A DNA stretch of 49,146 nt. It comes from a virus. Both the position numbers and the translations under genes were made by a program. Below the pieces are notes generated by a model, which was not told the DNA's origin, searched no databases, and saw only the letters and a program-made list of their open reading frames with translations. Shown one piece after another: positions 29,481 to 38,531 of the stretch. How positions within the stretch are numbered: position 1 is the stretch's first letter; the number at the start of each line of letters is the position of its first letter. Location of the stretch: positions 1 to 49,146 of the IMG/VR virus record IMGVR_UViG_3300025131_006800. One strand, given 5' to 3'.

Positions 29481-31461
29481 ATTCCTCGTTTTGAGTAGGT
29501 ATATCCATTAATTCTGTTAAGTCAACAGATTCGCAACCACCAGTATCAGCAGAACAGGCTAATTCCTGCGACCCTGCTGTAAAATCGCTTTTTTCAAAAT
29601 TTGAAAGTTTAGTCCAATCAACGCCTTTAGGCATATTAATTAAACCTGCTTTAAATTCTTTTTCATTGCAATCTTGATACGGTGCTTGTCTATATGTATG
29701 TTCGCTAAATGGCAAGAACGAAACGCCACTTACCGAATCGAAGTGTTCCCAAACCCAATTACCAACTTCCATCCATTCGTCTTCTTTAACAGAGATAGTT
29801 ACAGATGGTTTGTGTTCACACCAATGAGTTTGATACGTCATCCAAAGTTTTAATTGATCTACTGCCGACATATCAGTTCTAAATACCGAATCTTTTGGTG
29901 CTGACATTGGAAAACTAAAAACAGTTGTATGATTAGGTTTCATAACATCGGGTTCATTTGGAAAGCCTTCATCCATCATGAATTTACATAATGGATCTTT
30001 ATTGTCTGCTCTTACAGTACGGATATAATAAGGATTATGACGGGCATGAATACCAGAAGCAGAATCAACGAGCTGAGACACAGTACCACTAGGTTTGACA
30101 CAAGTAACACTGGCTGACTGATTAATTCCGAGTCTTTCTGCCCATTCTTTGTTTGTTCTGACAGCGACATTTCGTAATCCTTCCAATAGTGATTCTAATC
30201 CTTTTTTCTTTCCATTGGTTAACGGACTATCCATTATTCCTGTGAGGCTAACTCCAAGAAGTCGTTCCTCCTCGCAATTTCTGTTCCATTCTTTTGTGAG
30301 GTATTTAAAGTTAGTAAGGGTTGATTGAAAAGTTCCAAGGATAGTTGCAATTCGTACTTTCTCTTCCAGAGATTCAACATTGTCCCCTCTTCTGATAACG
30401 CATTCACTAAGGTTGCAGAATTCGCGGGACCGTAAAATGATTTCAGAGCACGGATTTGTGCCAAAGTCATGTCCAGGATCTCGTCGTTGTCCTTCATCGC
30501 CGTTCCTTTCATTAATTCTTTGCACTTGTGTCTGTGCAGATTTTCCGTTATAAACACCACGTTCACCGGATTTACTGTCATATAAACTAAGCCATTCTCT
30601 CATGAATGTGCCTATGTCTGGTTTGCCTTGATAGTTAACCGAATTATTTGCTAAAGCCCTCTGTCCATGTTGCTCCCACCAATTACCTGTTTTTGCAAAT
30701 CGTAATTCTCTATCATTTAGATCAGATAAACTAATTAATGCACTACGTCTAACACCGCCTACAACAACAATTTCTGCTGTCTTACATACAATGTCGTGTG
30801 CTTCTATAGGTTTTAACTTTCGTCCTGCCGCTTGTTTAAATGTAGCAACAGTAAAATGAAACAAGTCATTAAGAGGCGCCGGTCCTGACGCTCTTCCACC
30901 AAATGTTTTTAATGGTGCTCCTGCTTCTCTAATTTTAGACAAATCCCATTTTGGAACTTGGCCTGTCCATACTAAGCCTAGCAATTCTTTAAATGCTTTT
31001 GCCCAACCTAACTTACTATCAGCAACAACTATTGTTGTATCTGTTGGCCAAAATTCACTAGCAACCGCTGGCATTTTGTCTGTAAATTTACTTTCAACAC
31101 TAAAACCTACGCCTGTACCATTCATCAATATGTATAAAATCTCATCAAATGATCTTGGGTGATCTACTGCGACATATGAGCAATTATATCCTGCAACATT
31201 TTCTCGTTTTAATGCTTCTCCTGCAGTCATCATGCATCGCATACTCGGCATAACTTCTAATTTAAGAACTGCTTGTTCTAGTTCTTTACGTTCTTCTTTT
31301 TTTAATGTGTAGCCACATTCTTCTTTAATATGATTTTCAAAAAAATCAAAATAACGGGCAACAGTTTCGTTCCACGTTTCTCTTCTCTCTTTTTCATAGT
31401 CCCATCGTGCATACCTGGACAAATGAATAAATGATTGGTATTCGGTAGGTAAACCAGACAT
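29467..31461 (-). CDS. nrdJ: Adenosylcobalamin-dependent (class II) ribonucleotide reductase
   Basis: This monomeric RTPR-like enzyme has the following segments: VMPSMRCMMTAGEALKRENV and AGYNCSYVAVDHP (first active-site Cys), GTNPCSEIILRSREFCNLSE (the NPCxEI site), TCVKPSGTVSQLVDSASGIH, and SQELACSADTGGCESVDL near the end. It reduces nucleoside triphosphates to deoxy forms with B12 in place of a separate radical subunit. At 664 residues it is compact. The ATG at 31461 follows AAGGAG by 5 bases. Cobalamin must come from the host or sea water. Confidence 0.93.
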   Translation of the reverse strand: MSGLPTEYQSFIHLSRYARWDYEKERRETWNETVARYFDFFENHIKEECGYTLKKEERKELEQAVLKLEVMPSMRCMMTAGEALKRENVAGYNCSYVAVDHPRSFDEILYILMNGTGVGFSVESKFTDKMPAVASEFWPTDTTIVVADSKLGWAKAFKELLGLVWTGQVPKWDLSKIREAGAPLKTFGGRASGPAPLNDLFHFTVATFKQAAGRKLKPIEAHDIVCKTAEIVVVGGVRRSALISLSDLNDRELRFAKTGNWWEQHGQRALANNSVNYQGKPDIGTFMREWLSLYDSKSGERGVYNGKSAQTQVQRINERNGDEGQRRDPGHDFGTNPCSEIILRSREFCNLSECVIRRGDNVESLEEKVRIATILGTFQSTLTNFKYLTKEWNRNCEEERLLGVSLTGIMDSPLTNGKKKGLESLLEGLRNVAVRTNKEWAERLGINQSASVTCVKPSGTVSQLVDSASGIHARHNPYYIRTVRADNKDPLCKFMMDEGFPNEPDVMKPNHTTVFSFPMSAPKDSVFRTDMSAVDQLKLWMTYQTHWCEHKPSVTISVKEDEWMEVGNWVWEHFDSVSGVSFLPFSEHTYRQAPYQDCNEKEFKAGLINMPKGVDWTKLSNFEKSDFTAGSQELACSADTGGCESVDLTELMDIPTQNEEYASK

Positions 31462-31495
31462 CAACACTCCTTTTAATTGTGTAATCTTGAATTGT

Positions 31496-31524
31496 ATTTT
31501 ATGATAATGCTAATTGCATGTAAA
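31496..31524 (-). promoter_or_regulatory. Possible promoter of nrdJ
   Basis: On the minus strand, TTTACA (31524-31519) and TAAAAT (31501-31496) are 17 bases apart, in a 60-base gap upstream of nrdJ. An AATAAATA octamer lies just upstream. Confidence 0.5.
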
Positions 31525-31533
31525 AACTATTTA

Positions 31534-32205
31534 TTAGACTGATGTATTCCAGACCCGGATTTGGAAGAAAAACTCAGTTGCAGTGGCAACCGTATATTTT
31601 AAATCAACTATACTTGTCGCAATAACGGTTGAAAATGAAAATCCTAAGGTAGTTGATAAGTCCTCAAACGAATCGTGTAGACTTACTGCCGTTCCATCCG
31701 TAATAAATCGTAACGTACCAACTCTAAATGTTGAACCTTGTTTTAAAGAATAATCTAAAAACATGGTATTATAATATGAGGTGTTAAAACTGAAACCAGT
31801 ATTAACATTTGTACCGGAGGCTAAAGTTACATGGTGTGCTTGTTGAGCTCCACCAGTCATTCCAACTTCACTGTTATAACCTACTTTTACATTAGGGGAA
31901 CCTGTAGCAGTGACACCATTTACAAGTGTAACTTGGTTAGTTGCTAAGGTAAAATCTGTTGTTAATGCTAACTTACTGTAACCCGAGCCGGCATCGGCTA
32001 AAACAGTTAATGTATCAGGTTTAACAGTCTTATTGCTAAGAGTAAGAACTTGACTAGCACTTCCTGTACTTTGAAATGTTTCGTATGCATTGCCTATGAA
32101 TAGGCGTTGTGTATCGGTGGCGTATCCAAATTCACCTTCATTAAGTACTGGTAAATCGGCTTGGTTGCCTCGCCGTACCTGCATTCGTGCTGTCGTTGTT
32201 GCCAT
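31534..32205 (-). CDS. Tail-fibre-type protein with Mtd-like N-terminal domain
   Basis: The start ARMQVRRGNQADLPVLNEGE with FGYATDTQRLFIGN is the anchor domain shared by many phage fibres and the Bordetella phage Mtd protein (rRg...dlp.l..GE.gy.tDt..l.iG). The remainder is Thr/Ser-rich and beta-like. It is likely a virion protein, either a short fibre or a decoration. It lies upstream of nrdJ with a 66-base gap. The ribosome site is AAGGAT. Confidence 0.8.
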   Translation of the reverse strand: MATTTARMQVRRGNQADLPVLNEGEFGYATDTQRLFIGNAYETFQSTGSASQVLTLSNKTVKPDTLTVLADAGSGYSKLALTTDFTLATNQVTLVNGVTATGSPNVKVGYNSEVGMTGGAQQAHHVTLASGTNVNTGFSFNTSYYNTMFLDYSLKQGSTFRVGTLRFITDGTAVSLHDSFEDLSTTLGFSFSTVIATSIVDLKYTVATATEFFFQIRVWNTSV

Positions 32206-32218
32206 TTATTATAAATCC

Positions 32219-32902
32219 TTAAAACGGGAGCTCTTCTCTACTTGTATTTAGCTCATAATATTTATCGACTGTTTTGGACCATTTATCTGCATATGATTCA
32301 AATTCCTCGCTTATATCAAACTCTTTAAAATTACCATCTCTATCCACCATTAAAATATAGCAATTTTTAATGTCTGTGTCAAACATTTTATTATGTGCTA
32401 ATGCATAGGCAGTACCTTGTAAAAAATAATTTTCTACCCATTCACGTTTCTTTATTTTTTTAGATGTTTTAAAATCAATTATTGCGGGTTCGCCTTTGTA
32501 TATACCAACTAAATCACTAGTACCAGCATAAAGTCCTGGATAAAAAAGAGTACATTCTACGCCCCAACATTCATCCATATTATCTTGTAAATTCGTTATA
32601 AGGGGCTTACTAATTTTTTCAGCCATTTGCCAAACCAAATTACCATTTGGTTTTGCCTCTACCTCTAACAAATAATTTTCAACAAGTTTATGAGTTGCAG
32701 TACCAAGTCCTGCCGCTTCTTTTTTAACTTTATTTGCTTCTTCTTTTCCTACACGTTTTTGCCATGCAAAAATTGCTGACTTATCAGATGTAGCATCTAA
32801 TATTGATGTTACACTAGGTAAGTTTTCGTCGCCAACTTCATATACGCGACTGCCTTTTACCATCGAACGTTGTGATGCTGGATAATCATATTTTGGTTTC
32901 AT
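32219..32902 (-). CDS. PD-(D/E)XK exonuclease-like protein
   Basis: The RecB-like nuclease pattern is present: LPSVTSILDATSDKSAIFAW, the helix GLGTATHKLVENYL, then YAGTSDLVGIYKGEPAIIDF and KTSKK (the D...DFKTSKK catalytic core), and YFLQGTAYALAHN with the conserved Q..aYa. Related phage and mitochondrial (MGME1-like) enzymes act on single-stranded ends. Length is 227 residues. It overlaps the upstream gene by 4 bases. Confidence 0.85.
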   Translation of the reverse strand: MKPKYDYPASQRSMVKGSRVYEVGDENLPSVTSILDATSDKSAIFAWQKRVGKEEANKVKKEAAGLGTATHKLVENYLLEVEAKPNGNLVWQMAEKISKPLITNLQDNMDECWGVECTLFYPGLYAGTSDLVGIYKGEPAIIDFKTSKKIKKREWVENYFLQGTAYALAHNKMFDTDIKNCYILMVDRDGNFKEFDISEEFESYADKWSKTVDKYYELNTSREELPF

Positions 32903-33471
32903 TTTACCCCGGTAATTAAGTTATATAGATAATTCGCCCATTCCGCGACGGCTTCTTCTTCATAATAACCATAACCACTAGGTTTAGGTTGCACCGTTCT
33001 ACATATATTATAGTATGTTTTGTAGCCTTTGTCAAGTTGAGATTTAATCTCGTATAACTTTTCTACTATATGAAAAACATAAACTTTATGTCCTCTATAT
33101 TCTAATAATTCTTTACATCTGTCTATTTGTATTTTTTGATAGTCTGATGCACTATTAATATCAAATTTATTGTCAAGCCATTGTTGATATATTTCATCAT
33201 CATCACTTGACTCTATAGATTTATTATTCCAGTACACTCTATCTGGAAATGTTGTCATAATAATAATTAATGATTTTTCAGTGGCAGGACTATTAGAAAG
33301 GGCAAGATGTATAATTTCTTCATTTGATCCAACTTCAACGCCATAATTTTCAACAGGCAAGTTTAATTTATTTCCTAGTAAAACAGGCCATGAGGAATTA
33401 TGATCTTTTAACATAGAACCTTTGGTATGTGAATCACCAAAAGTTTTTAATTTTACCAGTAAATTTTCCAA
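32899..33471 (-). CDS. SGNH/GDSL-like hydrolase family protein
   Basis: Block I is LKTFGDSHTKGSML, with GDSH as the family GDS(L/H) nucleophile motif. NYGVEVGSNEEI matches the block with Gly, and SLIIIMTTFPDRVYW the region with the next conserved residue. The expected C-terminal Asp-x-x-His is not clear (PSGYGYYEEEAVAEWANYLY), so activity is uncertain. Similar proteins occur in marine phages near tail genes, where they may trim surface polysaccharide. Confidence 0.65.
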   Translation of the reverse strand: MENLLVKLKTFGDSHTKGSMLKDHNSSWPVLLGNKLNLPVENYGVEVGSNEEIIHLALSNSPATEKSLIIIMTTFPDRVYWNNKSIESSDDDEIYQQWLDNKFDINSASDYQKIQIDRCKELLEYRGHKVYVFHIVEKLYEIKSQLDKGYKTYYNICRTVQPKPSGYGYYEEEAVAEWANYLYNLITGVK

Positions 33472-33782
33472 TCGAAGGTGTTGGTTGTAACGGTGTCTGT
33501 TACTCTCTCAACTGTATAGCCAGCATCTACAAAATACTTAACTACACGGTCCATTTGATATTTTTTAGATCTATCTTCAACACTACCTTGCCATACGTTA
33601 TAGTAGGATTGTGCCGTTGCACCTGTGGTTGTCATTGTGGTGCCTGTAGCAATAGTCGATTCTAAATTCCCAGCGGCAACATCAGTAATAATTTGTGTTT
33701 CAATGGCTTTTATTTCACCATGTATAGTTGAATCTATTGATGTCTTTTTTCTTGCCTCTGCGGCATTCATATATGCACTCAT
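33453..33782 (-). CDS. Hypothetical, probable virion protein, 109 aa
   Basis: This is a Thr/Ala-rich protein with a helical N-terminus (NAAEARKKTSIDSTIHGEIK) and a DRVVKYFVDAGYTVERVTD segment before a short WKIYW end. The latter segment resembles domains in phage proteins that recur near fibres, but no family is certain. It overlaps neighbours by 4-19 bases. Confidence 0.6.
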   Translation of the reverse strand: MSAYMNAAEARKKTSIDSTIHGEIKAIETQIITDVAAGNLESTIATGTTMTTTGATAQSYYNVWQGSVEDRSKKYQMDRVVKYFVDAGYTVERVTDTVTTNTFDWKIYW

Positions 33783-34099
33783 TTTTTAATCGCCTTTATT
33801 GCTTGTTTTTTTGCTGTCGCTTTCATTTTATCTTTTGATTTTTTTGCTGGACTCATTCCTAGTCCTGGGTCTAATGATATTTCGTGTTCATTAGCATCCG
33901 TAACTAAAGGAATAGAGCCTAATATTTCTATTAAGCTCACATTGTCTATATCAAAATTATCTTTGTGTAAATTGTTTTGAAGTGCTTGTAATGAAATTTT
34001 TGTGATGCCATTTAATTTAGCCATGCCCAAGAGATTAATGATAGTATCTCTTAGTGCTGATTCATAATCTGTGGCTTCTACCAAAGTTGCTAATTTCAT
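33779..34099 (-). CDS. Hypothetical protein with capsid-targeting-like N-terminus, 106 aa
   Basis: The start MKLATLVEATDYES resembles the short N-terminal peptides of T4 internal proteins, which end at a gp21 protease site (L/I-x-E). The body is helical and the end is a Lys-rich tail (KKSKDKMKATAKKQAIKAIKK) that could bind DNA. I infer that it may be packaged inside the capsid. No enzyme motif is seen. Confidence 0.65.
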   Translation of the reverse strand: MKLATLVEATDYESALRDTIINLLGMAKLNGITKISLQALQNNLHKDNFDIDNVSLIEILGSIPLVTDANEHEISLDPGLGMSPAKKSKDKMKATAKKQAIKAIKK

Positions 34100-34113
34100 T
34101 CATTCCTGTCCTA

Positions 34114-34944
34114 CTACTTAACTTGCATTTTTAAATATGCGGCGGCTTTTTTAATTGCATCTACAGGAACTTTGCCATTTTCCATTTTATGTTCATAAAT
34201 GTAACGGCCGGCTTTTTCTAAAGATTCTTTAGGAATACGTCCGGTTGGTTCATCAATAGCACCTGATGCGGCTTCTGCTCCAGCAAAATCATCTTCAGTT
34301 GGAACATCCATACCCGGATCCATTGCTGGATCTGCTGGTGCCATACCGGCATCCATTGCCGGGTCCATTGCCATTTCAGGAGCAGGACCTTCACCCGACA
34401 TTCCTAATACTGCATTGTCCATTCCATCACGAGCAGACTTAACTGCATCTAATGCTGGTTGCAAAATACCTTCTGCTTGTTGGTTGAAACCATTTGCCAT
34501 TTCAATACCGAAACTTTGTTTCATAGCATCAACAATAGGCATTAATTCCTCTACTTGCATTTCTGCAAGATCTTCTGCCATACCTTGCAACTTATCAATC
34601 ATTGCTTTAGCGGCAAGAACAACTTCGGCTTGATCCAAATCTTGTTCCATAAGTGTAGCCAATTTCTGTGGCTTTGCACTTTCTTTGACTTTCTTTTTTG
34701 TTTTACGCATTGTGGGGCTCACTTCTCTTAGCACTTCTTCGTACAAACTAGCCTGCAATACATTTATTGCATATTCGGGAGTTGATTCAGACCCCGGATT
34801 GTTTCTTTTATCTTGTATATGTTCTTTTACTTTTTTTAACTTGCCTGAGGCATTAGTAAAATCTTTTATCTTTTTGCCAGTGAACGATTGCAATGCGGAA
34901 TTGATTGCCGTTGGCTCCGAGACAGTAATATCAAATAACTCCAT
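34114..34944 (-). CDS. Hypothetical virion/core-like protein, 276 aa
   Basis: The protein is helical, with a Met/Pro/Asp-rich low-complexity middle (MAMDPAMDAGMAPADPAMDP) and a C-terminal domain GRIPKESLEKAGRYIYEHKM with VDAIKKAAAYLKM. The start MELFDITVSEP loosely resembles the beginning of T4 Alt. It has a GATAAATA late-promoter octamer 33 bases before the start. A packaged or scaffold role is possible but unproven. Confidence 0.65.
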   Translation of the reverse strand: MELFDITVSEPTAINSALQSFTGKKIKDFTNASGKLKKVKEHIQDKRNNPGSESTPEYAINVLQASLYEEVLREVSPTMRKTKKKVKESAKPQKLATLMEQDLDQAEVVLAAKAMIDKLQGMAEDLAEMQVEELMPIVDAMKQSFGIEMANGFNQQAEGILQPALDAVKSARDGMDNAVLGMSGEGPAPEMAMDPAMDAGMAPADPAMDPGMDVPTEDDFAGAEAASGAIDEPTGRIPKESLEKAGRYIYEHKMENGKVPVDAIKKAAAYLKMQVK

Positions 34945-34976
34945 GGTTAAATCCTGTATTTGTACGATGTTTTAAT

Positions 34977-34984
34977 TATTTATC
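34977..34984 (-). promoter_or_regulatory. Late-promoter-like octamer GATAAATA
   Basis: A variant of the T4 late promoter TATAAATA lies in the intergenic gap, 32 bases upstream of the ATG at 34944 on the minus strand. Confidence 0.5.
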
Positions 34985-34986
34985 AA

Positions 34987-35580
34987 TTATAATGAGTTTA
35001 GTATCTTTCTTTTAATATCAGTAGCCTTCATTTTTACTTCAGTTAATTTGGCTTCATATATACCGTTTGGATTTGTTTTTACTCGTCGGCTTAAATTAGC
35101 ACCTTCGAATAATTTACCACCATACTCGTCGTCTAATTTAGCAACTACATTTGCTTTTGAATGGTTGTTTTCCATTAAATGTTTTACAATAGCAGATGCA
35201 GATGCATATAAACAGACATTTTCGTATAATATGTCTGTTCCTTGCATTATATTATAATACTTTTTCTTAATATTACCTATAGTACCTTGTATTTTTTCTA
35301 TAGAATATCCGTCTATTTGTATGCGATTTTCGGTTACTTGCATTGGTACTTCGGCTTTTACTGTTTCTACTGCATCATGTGTCGCATTTGTAAAATTTTC
35401 AAGTATTCGACGCATTTCAGGATCTTTACCTGCCATTGGTGCAATAGGTGTATCAGTTGATACCGTTGTTTGAGTTGTTGACGGTGTAGTACTTGCAACA
35501 GGTTGTCCACTTGAGGCGGCATTAAACTTGCTTAGTACATCCACCATACCTTTTCGTTCTTCGTCCGTAATTGCTTGCAT
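34987..35580 (-). CDS. Hypothetical protein, 197 aa
   Basis: This is an unrecognised protein with a Thr/Ser/Pro-rich segment near residue 30 (ASTTPSTTQTTVSTDTPIAP) followed by helices and a basic end (KMKATDIKRKILNSL). It is part of a run of unknown virion-like genes. The start at 35580 is an ATG just after the preceding stop. Confidence 0.65.
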   Translation of the reverse strand: MQAITDEERKGMVDVLSKFNAASSGQPVASTTPSTTQTTVSTDTPIAPMAGKDPEMRRILENFTNATHDAVETVKAEVPMQVTENRIQIDGYSIEKIQGTIGNIKKKYYNIMQGTDILYENVCLYASASAIVKHLMENNHSKANVVAKLDDEYGGKLFEGANLSRRVKTNPNGIYEAKLTEVKMKATDIKRKILNSL

Positions 35581-35581
35581 T

Positions 35582-35773
35582 TTATACCTTTATAATTTGT
35601 CCGCCAATGTAATCAATAACTCCACGTGATCGCATTTTTTGCAATAATAACTTTTCACGTTCATCAATATCTTTATTTTCTTTTATGTTTGTATTAACAT
35701 ATTTAAAGAACACTTCGTGTTCTTCATTACTTAGCGGAATTGAAATCGCATTATCTAATTCTATAAGTTTCAT
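35582..35773 (-). CDS. Hypothetical protein, 63 aa
   Basis: This is a small helical protein, MKLIELDNAISIPLSNEEHE at its start and RSRGVIDYIGGQIIKV at its end. It is coupled to the 623-residue gene upstream by a 4-base overlap. It is unrecognised. Confidence 0.6.
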   Translation of the reverse strand: MKLIELDNAISIPLSNEEHEVFFKYVNTNIKENKDIDEREKLLLQKMRSRGVIDYIGGQIIKV

Positions 35774-37641
35774 GCCATGCCCCCTACTCTTTTGGCTCGT
35801 TGCATCATTTGACTTGCTACCATGTCATTAGTAACAAGAAATTCTTCTCCTGTATCAGGATTTGTAACTACTGCATTACGTTTAACTTCACTTCGTTTCA
35901 TTGTTGGAACAGGCTTCCTTGTTGATTGTGATGCTCCGGTTGGTGGTGCTTCTGGATTAGGATTGTTGCCAGCAATTCCGGGTTTTTGTTCGGGTGCAAT
36001 AGGTGCTAATTGTGTTGATTGTGTTTGTTGTGGGCTTTGCGGTTGACTAGGTCCTTTTTCTTTTTGTGCAGGAGTAATATATTCTTCAAGTTTTTGTTCT
36101 CCTAATTTTAATCCATAAAAATTACCAGAATGCATAGCCTGTTTAATGCTTATAATATCTGTAACATCAAGTTGATTCATAAATTTTTCTATTTGTTGTT
36201 CTGATGCATTTAGTTTTAAAACATTTTTAACAAATAAAGATATAATATCTTTATCTACATGATGATGTCCTTCTTCGTGACTGTATTCGGTTATTGATTC
36301 TTTTTTTAATTTGCTTGATTGCTCGCCACGTGTAGCATTGTTAAAAGCAGATTGTATTTTTGATGCCATAGTTGTTCCGTCTTTTTTAGGATTCCCAGAA
36401 GGTTCGTCAAGTGAAAATTTTCTTATTAAATCTTTTCCATAGCCTTTAGCCCATTCTTGAGCATCCCAAGATAATTGTTGTACTACTTGATCGGCAACAC
36501 CGGTTTGCCATTTTTCTTTATTTTTACGTTGAGCTTGGGTCATTTGATCTGTGTCTTTACCAAAAAGATACTGACCGTAATTCCTAGGATCCCATACAGA
36601 CGGACCTTTATTTGTTAGTCCGTCAAACGGATTAATATCAGTAGGTAAGGTATCTTTAAAGTCATCATGTTTATCGGTTATTCCTCTACTCCTTGTTAAA
36701 GGACTACTATGAATACCTATTGATGCTATTGAGGTAACATCCTTTATTGTATCTGCACGACGAACATCGACGAAATATTTTTGACCTTCTTTGCTATATT
36801 TGATTGCTCTTTTTCTTTGCTTGTTAAGACCCGGATTGTTTGTCTTAGTGTTCCAAAAATTAGCACCTCCATTATAACTGCCAAATGCACTTCCTCTTAT
36901 ATACTGGTCTGCTTCTATTTTTGCGTTCTTCTTTTCCCTCGTCATTGGTCCTATATCATAATTTCTCAACGCCTGAAGATGCCCTTGGTACCTTTTCCAT
37001 TCTTTAGTTCCTGGTTTTAAATTTGATTTTACTTGTTGTGTATAGGTTGGATCGCCTGATTTTAATTTTTCTTTCTTACTAATAAAATATAACATTCCAA
37101 TTCTAAATGGATCTATGCCGTCGCCCTTCCAGTTTACATCTTGTACTTCTATATTTGTATATCCTTTTGGTGCAGTTGGATCAACTGATTTTGTGTTTGC
37201 TGGTTCTACAAAATCTGTAACATTAAATTGAGTATCGTAGGCGGCCCATTTACGATTAAATTTCTTATCCTTTAACCATGAATTAACTGAATTTAAGCAG
37301 GTGCTCCGACATCCTATAGGACCATATGCTCGATCTTGCCAAGGACGTTCTTCGTAAGTTGCGTTACCATTTTTGTCATACCCGTTAATTTGAAAATTAT
37401 CTGCAACTTGATCTGGGTTCCATTTACTACCCATTTCCTGATTAATTAATGTAAGTGCCTCGGATCTAAAGTCAGCTCTAGAAGCCGCATCATTTCTAAT
37501 TAATTTTCTAGTAGTAAATTCATTTTCAAGTTGATCAATCCACCCCATAATAATTTTACCAGCCTTTTTTTGAAACTGTTTAGAGACTTTTGCGCCGACT
37601 TTTTTTGCTTTACTATACGTTTTTACTTCTTCAATACGCAT
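35770..37641 (-). CDS. Hypothetical protein, 623 aa
   Basis: This is a large soluble protein with no family I recognise. The first 250 residues are rich in Lys, Trp and Asn (GCRSTCLNSVNSWLKDKKFN). The middle has HGVRR-like basic segments (FVDVRRADTIKDV). A His-rich EEGHHHVDKD lies near residue 460, and a Pro/Gln-rich stretch (QPQSPQQTQSTQ) precedes a short C-terminal domain (NPDTGEEFLVTNDMV). It is probably a virion or packaged protein because of its place among such genes. It abuts the preceding basic protein at one base. Confidence 0.65.
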   Translation of the reverse strand: MRIEEVKTYSKAKKVGAKVSKQFQKKAGKIIMGWIDQLENEFTTRKLIRNDAASRADFRSEALTLINQEMGSKWNPDQVADNFQINGYDKNGNATYEERPWQDRAYGPIGCRSTCLNSVNSWLKDKKFNRKWAAYDTQFNVTDFVEPANTKSVDPTAPKGYTNIEVQDVNWKGDGIDPFRIGMLYFISKKEKLKSGDPTYTQQVKSNLKPGTKEWKRYQGHLQALRNYDIGPMTREKKNAKIEADQYIRGSAFGSYNGGANFWNTKTNNPGLNKQRKRAIKYSKEGQKYFVDVRRADTIKDVTSIASIGIHSSPLTRSRGITDKHDDFKDTLPTDINPFDGLTNKGPSVWDPRNYGQYLFGKDTDQMTQAQRKNKEKWQTGVADQVVQQLSWDAQEWAKGYGKDLIRKFSLDEPSGNPKKDGTTMASKIQSAFNNATRGEQSSKLKKESITEYSHEEGHHHVDKDIISLFVKNVLKLNASEQQIEKFMNQLDVTDIISIKQAMHSGNFYGLKLGEQKLEEYITPAQKEKGPSQPQSPQQTQSTQLAPIAPEQKPGIAGNNPNPEAPPTGASQSTRKPVPTMKRSEVKRNAVVTNPDTGEEFLVTNDMVASQMMQRAKRVGGMA

Positions 37642-37931
37642 TATCGTCTCTTATTCATTGCTTGAATTCGTTTACTAGCGGCATTATATTTTTTAGTTCT
37701 TAGAGCTTTTCTTATCAAACGGGGGCCATATTTTGCCTTAGTTTTTTTAAGTTGTAGTCGTTTTTTTAAATCGATTGGTGCGTTGCATTGACTGGGGGAA
37801 GAAACTGCTCTACCTTTACGCATTCCGTATGTACATCTATATTTTTTTATAACTTGATTTTTTCCTTTACGAGCCCAAACTACTTTGGTTTCGATAAGAA
37901 TATCATCATTTAGGCATTCTTCGAGAAGCAT
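37641..37931 (-). CDS. Very basic small protein, 96 aa
   Basis: The protein is rich in Lys and Arg throughout (VVWARKGKNQVIKKYRCTYG; RIQAMNKRR at the end), with two cysteines (RCTYGMRKGRAVSSPSQC). It likely binds nucleic acid. It has an AATAAATACT sequence 27 bases before the ATG, close to the T4 late promoter TATAAATACT. Similar basic proteins occur in T4-like marine phages. Packaging with the genome is one possibility. Confidence 0.7.
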   Translation of the reverse strand: MLLEECLNDDILIETKVVWARKGKNQVIKKYRCTYGMRKGRAVSSPSQCNAPIDLKKRLQLKKTKAKYGPRLIRKALRTKKYNAASKRIQAMNKRR

Positions 37932-37957
37932 ACAATGAACCTATATTAACTTTTTAG

Positions 37958-37965
37958 TATTTATT
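37958..37965 (-). promoter_or_regulatory. Late-promoter-like octamer AATAAATA
   Basis: AATAAATACTA on the minus strand matches nine of the ten bases of the T4 late consensus TATAAATACT and lies 26 bases before the ATG at 37931. It overlaps the stop of the gene upstream. Confidence 0.55.
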
Positions 37966-38266
37966 ACAACATGTGAGTTAGCCATGCACCTACAATAGAA
38001 ACAACAATACCTACTAATAGGCCCATTAACATTTTATGTTGGGAGGCTTGGTTTTCGTGCATTTTCATCATAATATCGTCTACTTTACGGAAAAGTATAT
38101 CAAATTTATGATCACTGGATTTTGATTCTTCTTCTATACGTTTACTCAAATTGTCTAATTTCTCATTCATTTGTTTGTACCTTTCACCGCATTTATCTAC
38201 GTGAAATTCAAGAGAAGTTTCCTCTCTCAGTGGTTCTATTTTTTTGGGTCTTGCGGCTCTAGGCAT
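37964..38266 (-). CDS. Coiled-coil protein with C-terminal membrane anchor, 100 aa
   Basis: I start at the ATG at 38266 (MPRAARPKKIEPLREETSLE), 11 bases after AAGGA. A long helix with heptads (GERYKQMNEKLDNLSKRIEE; DILFRKVDDIMMKM) leads to one membrane span (LMGLLVGIVVSIVGAWLTHML). The shape is like XhlA-type and similar small phage membrane proteins linked to lysis. The same frame stays open upstream to 38449 across a GC-rich stretch, so a longer form is possible. Confidence 0.65.
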   Translation of the reverse strand: MPRAARPKKIEPLREETSLEFHVDKCGERYKQMNEKLDNLSKRIEEESKSSDHKFDILFRKVDDIMMKMHENQASQHKMLMGLLVGIVVSIVGAWLTHML

Positions 38267-38467
38267 AATAAAACTAATCCTTAAAATAACAATTTGCCGA
38301 GTGGCTTTGAGTAAAGTATTTGTGGTGTTAGCCTTTGTTTGCCTCTGTCGGGGGATACCGTCCCCAGCACCCCCACAGTAGATACCCCCTTCGTTATTAA
38401 CATTTCCCAACAAAAGTTTAGGAAACATAACCTCCAGAGAGGGTTTCATAATATATTTATGAAGTCA
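38267..38467 (-). other. GC-rich leader region
   Basis: This stretch between the terminator and the ATG at 38266 is unusually GC-rich for the window. It contains CATAAATA (late-promoter-like, near 38455) and a GGGGGTATC ... GATACCCCC-like arrangement (GGGGACGGTATCCCCCG) that can fold as a hairpin. It may be a structured leader; the frame through it is open, so coding use cannot be excluded. Confidence 0.4.
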
Positions 38468-38500
38468 TAAAAAAAGGTAGGCGTTATAATACGCCTACCC
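38468..38500 (-). terminator. Strong Rho-independent terminator
   Basis: On the minus strand, GGTAGGCG and CGCCTACC form a perfect 8-base stem around TATTATAA, followed directly by TTTTTTT. It ends the single-gene transcript of 38532-38900. Confidence 0.93.
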
Positions 38501-38531
38501 ATTGTTTCGGAAACAACTTAATTAATTAAAA

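Noticed and set aside
38267-38449. N-terminal extension of the coiled-coil membrane protein back to 38449
   Set aside because: The stretch is GC-rich, foldable and low in protein-like composition; a normal start with ribosome site exists at 38266. It is kept only as a leader region.
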